Origin: Candidatus Aenigmatarchaeota archaeon
Lineage (GTDB): Archaea > Aenigmatarchaeota > Aenigmatarchaeia > GW2011-AR5
Length of the DNA: 11,061 nt
Direction of reading: 5' to 3'
Assembly: GCA_018304565.1 (NCBI GenBank)
Contig: JAGVVX010000020.1
Location: forward strand, 1-11,061
Below are positions 6,201 to 11,061 of the stretch, piece after piece. The notes beneath the pieces were generated by a model, which was not told the origin of the DNA, searched no databases, and worked only from the letters and a program-made list of their open reading frames with translations. A program made the translations under genes and the position numbers. Within the stretch, counting starts at the first letter, position 1. Each line of letters starts with the position of its first letter.

Positions 6201-6699
6201 CCGCGGGCTTTATTCAGATGAGATTATGAAGCAGGTAGAGGAGCATGGAAGCATACAGGGCCTTGATCTCCCGGAAGACCTGAAGAAAATCTTTGTAGTT
6301 GCGCTTGACATCAGGCCCGAGGACCATGTAAGGATGCAGGCTGCGTTCCAAAAGAACATAGACAACAGCATATCAAAAACATGCAACTTCCCTAACGACG
6401 CTACGAAAGAAGACGTGAGCGATGCGTACATCCTCGGCTGGCAGCTTGGCTGCAAGTCATTGACAGTCTACAGGAGCGGCTCAAGAGTGAAGGAAGTCCT
6501 GCATCTGGCAAAGGAAGAGAAGAAGGAACAAGAATTGGCTATTCCTATCGAAGCGATAGAGAAGCCGATGATACGTGTACCAGTAGGCGGTGCAGTAAAC
6601 AAGCACACGGTAACCGAGTGTCCTAGTTGCACGGGCGCTGTCGAGCACAAGGAAGGCTGCGTCACCTGCGTAGAGTGCGGCTGGGGTATTTGCGCATAA
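3202..6699 (+). CDS. nrdJ: Adenosylcobalamin-dependent ribonucleoside-diphosphate reductase, intein-containing
   Basis: Class II ribonucleotide reductase, which uses B12 to make deoxyribonucleotides without oxygen. The precursor is 1165 residues, and 758 after removal of the 407-residue intein. An ATP-cone (about residues 1-95, opening KTKEIMKRDGKMVAFNKRKI) is followed by the ten-stranded catalytic barrel. Redox Cys203 (SNCIV) pairs with Cys821 (VCNLGS). The thiyl-radical cysteine is in NPCGEQ and is Cys810 in the precursor, Cys403 once spliced; the Glu two residues later is the proton donor. A glycine-rich GSGLGF and QPTGSIS follow the family pattern. The C-terminus carries a Cys-rich tail with two CxxC motifs (CPSC and CVEC), probably used to re-reduce the active site. 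The start at 3202 is chosen over the GTG at 3193 because the ribosome site GAGGGGTGG overlaps that GTG. Its cofactor enzyme is encoded at 9594-10229. Confidence 0.97.
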   Translation: MKTKEIMKRDGKMVAFNKRKIVGAIFSAAQSVGGKDIKLAEELAEKVIKILENRASKQRNYIPTVEEVQDVVEKILIDNGHALTAKHYIIYRQERMKIRDEAKRILGGRFTRMYKDLSLNALRVLAGRYLIQDNDGNVLESPEEMFERVARALANVEKKYGASQKKISKLQQEFREVMSSLEFLPAGRTLTNAGAPTRLVSNCIVLHMEDSMDDIFETLKEACLLQQAGSGLGFPFHLLRPAGRRAVRSRGVASGPVSFLRVYDASFGVIKQQGRHGANMAVMKVTHPDVLEFIHCKAREGDIRNFNISVALTDGFMEKVVNNAPSPWMCEWRGMEMKPRRIIRDEYGTVLDIKEETMTAREIMEEIIGAAWNNGEPGVIFIDNVNKTNPLPQLGPIEACNPCVTGDSLVSTENGLMRMETLAGKYQKGGISVVCDNKIPIELQTEEGKMLIYKDTKGTQLNSISAAWKSGYKDVWRIETESGYEIEATADHKIMTTEGWIEVEKLEDKEILIQSGEGRFSVNQNLPFDVQNEFIGENGRTYRYNFPSEWSRELGQFLGWLVGDGWIRDKKKEWMVGLTFGKHDKEILENIKTIGNKIYGSEKNEIERQRNTYHLNYGSKYFVEYLKKIGITTAKAGEKEVPETIFTAPKEAVSGFLQGLFSSDGTVMLDEKKGNYYVRLTTKSIKLAKQVQLLLLNFGIKSKIYDRSRAPRKQFTYETKKGDKRTYETDGILFEVHIHGKSIRRFNEQIGLLCNKHKEKMEKILQKNLREDKFSDAVKTVEYIGKKDVYDLTEPATHSFVANGFVVSNCGEQYLHDGDVCNLGSINLDKFVKDGQVDWERLRYVTRHSVRMLDNVIDLTDFPVEKVNKTFRSNRRIGLGVMGFADMLIQLGIGYDTQEGFDTAEKVVKFINDTAHEMSSELAEEKGSFPNWKQSIYGQQDVKMRNAALTTVQPTGSISMICDCASGIEPYFALAYRKSNIMGGQSLSYLNRHLEKALKDRGLYSDEIMKQVEEHGSIQGLDLPEDLKKIFVVALDIRPEDHVRMQAAFQKNIDNSISKTCNFPNDATKEDVSDAYILGWQLGCKSLTVYRSGSRVKEVLHLAKEEKKEQELAIPIEAIEKPMIRVPVGGAVNKHTVTECPSCTGAVEHKEGCVTCVECGWGICA
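4408..5628 (+). other. LAGLIDADG intein at the NrdJ catalytic cysteine
   Basis: The host motif is split as NP before and CGEQ after, so the +1 residue of the C-extein is the thiyl-radical cysteine itself. The intein is 407 residues (precursor 403-809). It begins CVTGDSLV (splicing block A), has ATADHKI in block B (T489, H492), two LAGLIDADG-type motifs (LGWLVGDGW at about 558-566 and GLFSSDGTV at about 659-667), and ends with VYDLTEPATHSF...VVSN. Each endonuclease motif keeps its acidic residue, so the homing enzyme may be active. The usual His before the terminal Asn is replaced by Ser (VVSN), which is known in some natural inteins but can slow splicing. The intein is visibly richer in A and in AAA/GAA codons than the surrounding extein, fitting separate ancestry. 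Confidence 0.95.
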
Positions 6700-6709
6700 A
6701 TGCACAGAC

Positions 6710-6723
6710 TTTTTTGTTTCTTT
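6710..6723 (+). terminator. T-rich terminator after nrdJ
   Basis: A run of six T (6710-6715) and further T-rich sequence begin ten bases after the nrdJ stop. Archaeal RNA polymerase stops at such T-runs without needing a hairpin. It overlaps the promoter of the next gene. Confidence 0.45.
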
Positions 6724-6730
6724 AAATAAA
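6721..6730 (+). promoter_or_regulatory. TATA box for a leaderless gene
   Basis: TTTAAATAAA is centred about 25 bases before the ATG at 6751, and there is no ribosome site between them. The transcript would begin at or beside the start codon. Confidence 0.5.
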
Positions 6731-6750
6731 TAGTTGTCAACGATAGAAAA

Positions 6751-7062
6751 ATGTCTGTTAATAATCGTGGTTTTAGATGGGGAATTACTTTTCTAACTAC
6801 AAGTACGGCTATTTCTGAAGAAAGCAGAGAAGATCTAGTCTATCATGCAACAGGAATGTACCTTAGGAAAGAAGGCGAAAGGGAAGTTAAAGGTGGAGAT
6901 TACGAAGGCATTGTTTCTACAGTATGGAAATATGATGTCTTGGGCTCTTTTGCAGGTGTACGATTTGATGCTGAGTTACAAACAGAAGAAGGCAAAGCCC
7001 ATTTGAGATTTCTAGTCAGTGAGCAAACAGGCGGGAGAGGCATAGCTTACTCTCAGAATTGA
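6751..7062 (+). CDS. Uncharacterised 103-residue protein
   Basis: I do not recognise this protein. It starts MSVNNRGFRWGITF and has no membrane segment, signal peptide or cysteine. Alternating hydrophobic and charged residues around residues 38-90 (for instance GIVSTVWKYDVLGSFAGVRF and ELQTEEGKAHLRFLV) suggest a small mostly beta-sheet soluble domain. The ATG at 6751 is supported by a TATA box 25 bases upstream, as for a leaderless transcript. It is followed after 12 bases by the end of a convergent gene, with no room for a separate hairpin terminator. Codon choice is more A/T-ended than in nrdJ. With the two minus-strand genes that follow, it makes up a block of unrecognised genes between nrdJ and the MFS gene. 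Confidence 0.65.
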   Translation: MSVNNRGFRWGITFLTTSTAISEESREDLVYHATGMYLRKEGEREVKGGDYEGIVSTVWKYDVLGSFAGVRFDAELQTEEGKAHLRFLVSEQTGGRGIAYSQN

Positions 7063-7074
7063 TTCTTAACTAAG

Positions 7075-7602
7075 TTATCTCGTTTCCATGCTCACAGAAA
7101 CGCCTGGCATTATTTCTGCGGCATAATAAGTTTGCCAAGCATTATTCTCTCGACCAGGAGGAAAAGTATAAGTTGCTATGAATTTGTGAGGATCATAAGA
7201 TGCAGGTCCAAATATTAAAATATTCTTAAAAGTACCAGAATTTGTGCAACTTATTGTTAGTTCATGGGTTAACATTCTTTCCGGCACTTCTCGACTGACA
7301 CGGAACCATTTGCCTTGCGGATCTTCTGCATGCTGGAGAACTCCAACTTCTGTGGCGAGAAGACTTGCTGTTTCCCAACCTGTTATTTCATCGCAGCCAT
7401 GAAGTCTGATAAAATCAGTAGCAACTCTGTCTTCACGATAGGCTTCAGGAATAAATCCAAGTTCTGTTCCGAGAAAGGGATCTCTGCTATATCTTTGCAA
7501 TAGCTCACCATGAATTAAATGTGCATCTCGTCTTAAAACTCCAACATAGCTCATAGTAGCACGTACAATTGCTTGATATCTTGCTTCTATGTCGTCTGAC
7601 AT
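7075..7602 (-). CDS. Uncharacterised 175-residue soluble protein
   Basis: I do not recognise this protein. The N-terminal third (residues 1-45) looks helical and charged, and the C-terminal half looks beta-rich, with segments such as HELTISCTNSGTFKNILIFG and HKFIATYTF. There is no signal peptide or membrane segment. Two Cys are far apart and form no metal motif. I chose the ATG at 7602 (MSDDIEARY) because a TATA-like AATTTAAAA (minus strand, about 7624-7632) lies some 26 bases upstream and would give a leaderless transcript; an ATG at 7614 would add MIKT. The gene ends 12 bases from the convergent gene at 6751-7062. Codon choice is A/T-rich, like its neighbour at 7662-7943. Confidence 0.68.
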   Translation of the reverse strand: MSDDIEARYQAIVRATMSYVGVLRRDAHLIHGELLQRYSRDPFLGTELGFIPEAYREDRVATDFIRLHGCDEITGWETASLLATEVGVLQHAEDPQGKWFRVSREVPERMLTHELTISCTNSGTFKNILIFGPASYDPHKFIATYTFPPGRENNAWQTYYAAEIMPGVSVSMETR

Positions 7603-7661
7603 AGTTTTTATCATAACCGTAAGTTTTAAATTACTAGAATTTGCAGGGAAAGAAGTACCAC

Positions 7662-7943
7662 TTATTCTTTATTTTTCTTCCTCTCTCTTAATAGCTCGCG
7701 AGATACTACAACAAAACCTGTTCCCATTCCTAAGCCTAGACCGATGTTTGTAAAACGATAATCGCTAATCTTAACCTCTCTTGCTTCTACTCTTCTACGA
7801 TATTCCGTTGGGTTATTCCAATCATCATAAACAAGCCTTCCAAAATCAATGTAAAGTCCAATAGTCATAAGAGGGGTACTAAAGCAAGATCCAATTAGAA
7901 ATGTTCCGTAAGTCAAACTTTTCATTGTTTCTTTGAAAGGCAT
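7662..7943 (-). CDS. Small predicted membrane protein (93 aa), unrecognised
   Basis: Two hydrophobic stretches, at about residues 10-33 (LTYGTFLIGSCFSTPLMTIG) and 65-81 (NIGLGLGMGTGFVVVS), are separated by a charged loop containing YRRRVEAREV, and the C-terminus is strongly basic (RERKKNKE). A hairpin of two membrane helices is likely; the second is glycine-rich and could pack tightly against a partner. I do not recognise a family. The ATG at 7943 lies about 25 bases after a TATA-like TTAAAAAG (minus strand, 7964-7971), so it may be leaderless. It starts 36 bases after the MFS stop on the same strand and precedes the unknown gene at 7075-7602, but each gene has its own TATA-like box, so they need not form one operon. 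Confidence 0.62.
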   Translation of the reverse strand: MPFKETMKSLTYGTFLIGSCFSTPLMTIGLYIDFGRLVYDDWNNPTEYRRRVEAREVKISDYRFTNIGLGLGMGTGFVVVSRELLRERKKNKE

Positions 7944-7979
7944 TAAATCACTGAAATACTTATCTTTTTAATCTTATTT

Positions 7980-9194
7980 TCACTTCAACTTCTTCATGGA
8001 TATAATTGAGAAGACCACAAAATAGACCAATATGACTACTGCAAGCCCCAGGAATGCATAGCTGTGATTTATACCGTACAGGAATCCAGCCAGCAGAGGC
8101 CCTACAAACTGGCCAAATGAACGGAACGAGGTGGCAAGCCCGAGCACAGCGCCCCTGTCGCCCGTTGCTTTCTTTGACAGCAATGAGTTTGCTGAAGGGA
8201 AGACTATTGCATTGCCCGTTACGAATATTGCAACTGGCACGAGCAGAGAAATCCAGTTGCTTGCAAAAACGAGCAGGAAGAAACCAAGGCCTGAAAGAGC
8301 CAAGCCTAGCCGGATAAGCCTTATTTCGCCTACTTTGTTTACAAGGCTTCCGCCAATGTATTGGACGATCATGATCACTGATCCTATGAAAGTGAAAATC
8401 AATCCCACTTCAGCCGACGTGAAGCTCAGTCTCTCAGATGTGTAAAGCGCAAGCGTCGCTTCCATCCCGCCTATCATGAAAGTTACCATGAAAACCGACA
8501 TGAAAATCAAAAGAAGAGGGGATGAGATGTGTGTAAGCATGGACACCTCTTTCTGAACTATATCCTCAAAAAGCGCAGCTTTTTGGGATCTCGGAGAAGC
8601 TTCGCTTCTCCCAAGATCGGCGTCTTTCATTGGCGGTTCTTTTAACCGGCTATGAACATAGGCAATGCCAATAATTGAGAGCACGGCAGCAAGCAGGAAA
8701 GCTGTTTGGACTGAAATGGCAGCTGCGAATCCCCCGATAGCAGGACCCATTATAAATCCAAGGGAAAACGTCATGCCAAAAAGCCCCATTGCTTTGCCCC
8801 TCTGGCTTTCGCTGCTCATGTCTGTGATAAGAGAAACGCATGCTGTCATGATGCCTGCTGTAAAGAATCCCTGTAGGCCGCGCGCGACAAAAGCCATCGC
8901 AAGCGAATTTGTAAATGCAAACAGCAGATAAGAAAGCGCATAACCTGCCATGCAGATAAGAATAACATTTTTTCTTCCTTTCTTTTCAGCGAGCCTTCCC
9001 AGGAAAGGGGCAAAAATAAGGCTCATCAAGGCAAAAGTGGCTGTAAGCATACCGAGCTGGAATGGCTCTGCGCCCAGAGAGAGCGCATAGAAAGGCAGTA
9101 TGGGCAATATGATGCCGAAACCAAGGCTTGCCATAAAAAGGCTGAACAATACAGGCTTCATGCCCTTAATTGACAGTGTTTGGCGGAAAGACAT
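7980..9194 (-). CDS. MFS transporter, drug:H+ antiporter-like (12 helices)
   Basis: A 404-residue major facilitator with 12 predicted helices. Motif A after helix 2 reads GRLAEKKGRKN, and helix 5 carries the antiporter motif C (MGPAIGG), both typical of the TetA/multidrug-efflux (DHA1) group. The substrate cannot be told; efflux is more likely than uptake given motif C. The ATG at 9194 is preceded by GGTG four bases upstream and by a TATA-like ATTAAAC (minus strand, near 9212-9219); a TTG at 9206 would add four residues. Residues 194-212 (LGRSEASPRSQKAALFEDI), in the cytoplasmic loop between helices 6 and 7, are encoded entirely by a family 2 palindromic repeat. The frame continues through it, so the gene is probably functional. 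Confidence 0.93.
   Translation of the reverse strand: MSFRQTLSIKGMKPVLFSLFMASLGFGIILPILPFYALSLGAEPFQLGMLTATFALMSLIFAPFLGRLAEKKGRKNVILICMAGYALSYLLFAFTNSLAMAFVARGLQGFFTAGIMTACVSLITDMSSESQRGKAMGLFGMTFSLGFIMGPAIGGFAAAISVQTAFLLAAVLSIIGIAYVHSRLKEPPMKDADLGRSEASPRSQKAALFEDIVQKEVSMLTHISSPLLLIFMSVFMVTFMIGGMEATLALYTSERLSFTSAEVGLIFTFIGSVIMIVQYIGGSLVNKVGEIRLIRLGLALSGLGFFLLVFASNWISLLVPVAIFVTGNAIVFPSANSLLSKKATGDRGAVLGLATSFRSFGQFVGPLLAGFLYGINHSYAFLGLAVVILVYFVVFSIISMKKLK
8560..8616 (-). repeat. Triloop hairpin pair, family 2, 57-base form inside the MFS gene
   Basis: Two perfect 8-bp hairpins, 8567-8585 (loop GCA) and 8593-8611 (loop TTC), correspond to the first and last hairpins of the 111-base form. Compared with 2975-3085, the middle 54 bases (both inner hairpins) are cleanly absent and the rest differs at about two positions. 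57 and 111 are both divisible by three, so either form keeps a reading frame. It encodes 19 residues in the loop between helices 6 and 7, a place where MFS proteins tolerate length change. Confidence 0.9.
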
Positions 9195-9422
9195 AATGCA
9201 CCACAATACATGTTTAATCCATCAACATTGGGCGGGTTTAGAGCCGATTGACTCAAACTGATATGGTTTATAGTCTTTCAGTTTGCAGCATAAAAATCCC
9301 CATCTGTATGTGTTATCGTTGACCGGAACAAGAACGCCCCATCCTACAAGTATTTACAGCTGTGTATCTGAAAGCCGTAAGTGAAAGACACCTATGCCAT
9401 CTTCGTCATGAATGCTTAACCT
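9195..9422. other. Intergenic region upstream of the MFS gene and hairpin array
   Basis: I see no convincing gene here. The stretch contains the MFS promoter (TATA-like sequence near 9212-9219) and an 8-bp inverted repeat CAAACTGA/TCAGTTTG at 9254-9261 and 9278-9285 with a 16-base interior. The latter has the size of a family 1 outer stem but no inner hairpin. I also looked for and did not find a tRNA or a riboswitch pattern. Together with the array at 9423-9533 it makes up the 399 bases between two genes. Confidence 0.5.
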
Positions 9423-9533
9423 ATATTCTCAAAAAGCGCAGCTTTCTGGAATTCTCGAAATCCAAAGGATTTCGGAATCTCAGAGAAACGAAGTTTCTCT
9501 GAAGATCTCGGAGAAGCTTCGCTTCTCCCAAGA
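9423..9533 (-). repeat. Triloop hairpin array, family 2, 111-base form (inverted)
   Basis: This is the inverted partner of 2975-3085, matching it over 111 bases with four differences, all between A and G. The hairpins are 9430-9448 (loop GCA), 9456-9474 (loop AAA), 9481-9501 (loop GAA) and 9510-9528 (loop TTC). The short flank CTATA before it is shared with the copy inside the MFS gene. It lies upstream of the adenosyltransferase promoter (CATATAAG at 9540-9547, or TTTTATG at 9566-9572). Confidence 0.9.
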
Positions 9534-9593
9534 AGGAAGCATATAAGTCATCTTCTTTTTTCATCTTTTATGCTTTTTGTGTGTATAGCAATA

Positions 9594-10229
9594 ATGAAAA
9601 TTTTCCAGGACAACGAAGAGACAAGCCTTTACGGCAGGAGAACGCGGAAAGACTCTGTGCGCATAGGCGTTATAGGCACACTGGACGAATTGAATTCATT
9701 CGTCGGCCTGGCTGTTTCAAGATCCGATGGCGGTGAAATCACATCGTCAATAATACCACCGACTAAAGTCGGTGGTTTGTCCGACGATGTGATCCCGTCT
9801 TCACCTCATCCGCCGCCTAAAGGCAACGGTTTTCGGAGTGAAGACGAGATAAAGAATATACTGAAAGAAGTGCAGCGGGATCTTTTTGTTGCCGGTGCTG
9901 ATGTCGCAACGCCTTTTGATATCACTGAAAAGCACCAAAGGATAAGCCACGACGATGTGAAAAGGCTTGAAGATCATATTTCTAGGCTGGAAAACGAACT
10001 GGAACCTCTTAACAGATTCATCCTTCCCGGGGGATCAAGAGAAGCCGCTGTATTGCACATCTGCAGGACAATTTGCAGGCGCGCTGAGCGGTCCATAGTG
10101 GCGCTGAAGGCGCATGAGGAGCTCAATAACTATGTTTTTGTCTATATCAACCGCCTTTCTGACTTATTCTTTGTCCTGGCGCGCGCGGCGAACAAGAGGA
10201 AGGGCGCAAAGGACGAGGAATGGCTGTGA
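9594..10229 (+). CDS. pduO: PduO-type cob(I)alamin adenosyltransferase with repeat-encoded insert
   Basis: The enzyme moves the adenosyl group of ATP to cob(I)alamin, making the cofactor that NrdJ needs. The 211-residue product keeps the family signatures: TSLYGRR (10-16), GTLDELNSFVGLA (28-40), VQRDLFVAGADVATP, FILPGGSREAAVLHICRT, RRAERSIVAL and INRLSDLFFVLARAAN. Two things are odd. The ATP-binding start that normally reads like KIYTKTGDxG is shortened to MKIFQDNEE, so the TKTG residues are missing. Residues 49-85 are an extra segment encoded by a family 1 repeat, placed between the first two helices. I chose the ATG at 9594 because it aligns with the usual family start; an in-frame ATG at 9570 would add MLFVCIAI and does not restore TKTG. 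Activity is plausible but the changed ATP site leaves doubt. Confidence 0.9.
   Translation: MKIFQDNEETSLYGRRTRKDSVRIGVIGTLDELNSFVGLAVSRSDGGEITSSIIPPTKVGGLSDDVIPSSPHPPPKGNGFRSEDEIKNILKEVQRDLFVAGADVATPFDITEKHQRISHDDVKRLEDHISRLENELEPLNRFILPGGSREAAVLHICRTICRRAERSIVALKAHEELNNYVFVYINRLSDLFFVLARAANKRKGAKDEEWL
9738..9846 (+). repeat. Two-module hairpin element, family 1, copy C, inside pduO
   Basis: Module 1: an 11-bp outer stem 9738-9748 with 9783-9793 and a 9-bp inner stem 9755-9763 with 9768-9776, loop TAAA. Module 2: a 9-bp outer stem 9796-9804 with 9838-9846 and an inner stem 9810-9817 with 9822-9829, loop TAAA, having two C.A mismatches that read as G.T on the other strand. The inner hairpin and flank of module 1 are the same as in copy A at 887-999. 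Removing 9738-9848 (111 bases, 37 codons) would join GGE to IKNILKEVQRDLF and give a normal-looking family alignment, so the whole element is an in-frame insertion. It encodes a Pro/Ser/Gly-rich segment. Confidence 0.9.
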
Positions 10230-10322
10230 ACAATCACGAGCCAATTACACAGGATTCGCCGTGCTGTTTTTAATAGATTTTCTGCTTAGGTATTGCAAGC
10301 ATAAAATCACCGGGTGAAAGGC

Positions 10323-11061
10323 GTGGAAAGGTTTTATCAGAAACTCAGAAATGCGGCAGCAGTCACTGCAGTGGCAGGGGCGACAGCATTAGGGGGTTAT
10401 TTCCATCCTGTGCCGATAACAAGAGGCTGGGATGACATCGCAGCGCGCGACATGGCTGCCAAAGCAGAGATTGCACAGGACATAAAAGAAAATCTGGCAA
10501 AATACAGCGAAGACGGCGTGTGGAACGCCAGAGAATTAATTTACGTGGCTGCAGAAACTGACCCAAGAAGGTTCATCGAGCACAGAACAGAAGATATGCG
10601 CCCTAAATTACTAGGAGCAACATATTTTGATACTTTACATCCCAAACATGCATTAGAAGATGAATTATGGCGGGTATATAATCACTTGTTCAGCGATGGC
10701 ACCAAATGGATGGAAAAAGGAGTGTTTGCTTCTTATCATGAAATAAGAAAAGCCCTTTTCCGCGAAATGCATAAAATGGTTGCAAAGAAGGACAGGCCTA
10801 CATTGTACAGAGCAAAAGGAGAAAGCAACGAGGAATTTGTTTTCCGGCATTTTGATGGTTCTCTCGTCTTGAATCAAACGCAATTGGACGGGCAACTCTA
10901 TGCAGAACTTGACAAAATTGAAGCTTATTTCTCCTCTAAAGAAACCCAGCGCGCATTAAGATTAATGGTCGAGCCGCTGGGGGACGCTCGTGACAGGTTC
11001 TATAATGCACTTCTGGGTGGAGTCTTTGGAATAGTCGGAGTAGCAGGAGTGCTTGCAGGAT
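10323..11061 (+). CDS. Membrane-anchored unknown protein, 3' end outside the window
   Basis: The frame is open from the GTG at 10323 to the end of the window (246 codons) with no stop. GGTGA at 10313-10317 is a ribosome site five bases upstream, and a TATA-like TTTTTAATAG at 10266-10275 precedes it. After a basic start (VERFYQKLRN) comes a hydrophobic Ala/Gly segment at about residues 11-27, probably a membrane anchor or signal. A long, helical, charged middle follows (DELWRVYNHLF, SYHEIRKALFREMHKMVAKK), then a second hydrophobic Gly/Val segment from about residue 232 (LLGGVFGIVGVAGVLAG) at the window edge. I do not recognise it. It follows pduO by 93 bases on the same strand but has its own promoter signals, so a shared function is not implied. 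Confidence 0.75.
   Translation, partial: MERFYQKLRNAAAVTAVAGATALGGYFHPVPITRGWDDIAARDMAAKAEIAQDIKENLAKYSEDGVWNARELIYVAAETDPRRFIEHRTEDMRPKLLGATYFDTLHPKHALEDELWRVYNHLFSDGTKWMEKGVFASYHEIRKALFREMHKMVAKKDRPTLYRAKGESNEEFVFRHFDGSLVLNQTQLDGQLYAELDKIEAYFSSKETQRALRLMVEPLGDARDRFYNALLGGVFGIVGVAGVLAG

Noticed and set aside
4526..6995. Shared LQTEEGK sequence in the intein (near 4530) and in the 103-residue protein (near 6975)
   Set aside because: The match is seven residues of low-complexity charged type with no similarity around it. I take it as chance.

Overview
The window looks archaeal. Most genes are preceded by T/A-rich TATA-like boxes about 25 bases before the likely transcript start. Several start codons lie at that distance and look leaderless; others carry GGTG or GAGGTGA ribosome sites, which fit the archaeal 16S tail. 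The two-wing-helix regulator paired with a small membrane protein, and the intein-bearing B12-dependent ribonucleotide reductase, also fit an archaeon. A DPANN or similar lineage is possible, but I cannot place it from the sequence alone.

Layout. 1-1000 is packed with palindromes and holds two or three very small ORFs, two of them Cys-rich. 1148-2104 encodes a four-helix membrane protein and an abutting double winged-helix regulator. 2245-2304 (minus) is a 19-residue peptide gene with a strong ribosome site and TATA box. 2524-2967 is nrdR, preceded by two sites resembling NrdR boxes 31 bases apart. 3202-6699 is nrdJ, interrupted at the catalytic cysteine by a 407-residue LAGLIDADG intein. 6751-7943 holds three unrecognised genes. 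7980-9194 (minus) is an MFS transporter. 9594-10229 is a PduO-type cobalamin adenosyltransferase. From 10323 a membrane-anchored unknown protein runs off the end.

How the genes fit together: NrdJ needs adenosylcobalamin, the adenosyltransferase makes it, and NrdR is the usual repressor of ribonucleotide reductase genes. The window therefore holds a dNTP-synthesis gene, its probable regulator and its cofactor enzyme.

The most unusual content is two families of palindromic elements. Family 1 is a 108-113 base element made of two modules, each a hairpin with a TAAA-type loop enclosed by an outer stem. Four copies are present, and both inner and outer stems change in a compensating way between copies. 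Family 2 is a chain of perfect hairpins with three-base loops: a 111-base form in two inverted copies that differ at 4 positions, a 57-base form lacking exactly two hairpins (54 bases), and a diverged copy with compensating stem changes. One member of each family lies in frame inside a conserved gene: family 1 in the adenosyltransferase and family 2 in the MFS transporter. Both sit in predicted surface loops and both have lengths divisible by three. I regard these elements as the best candidate for an undescribed system here.
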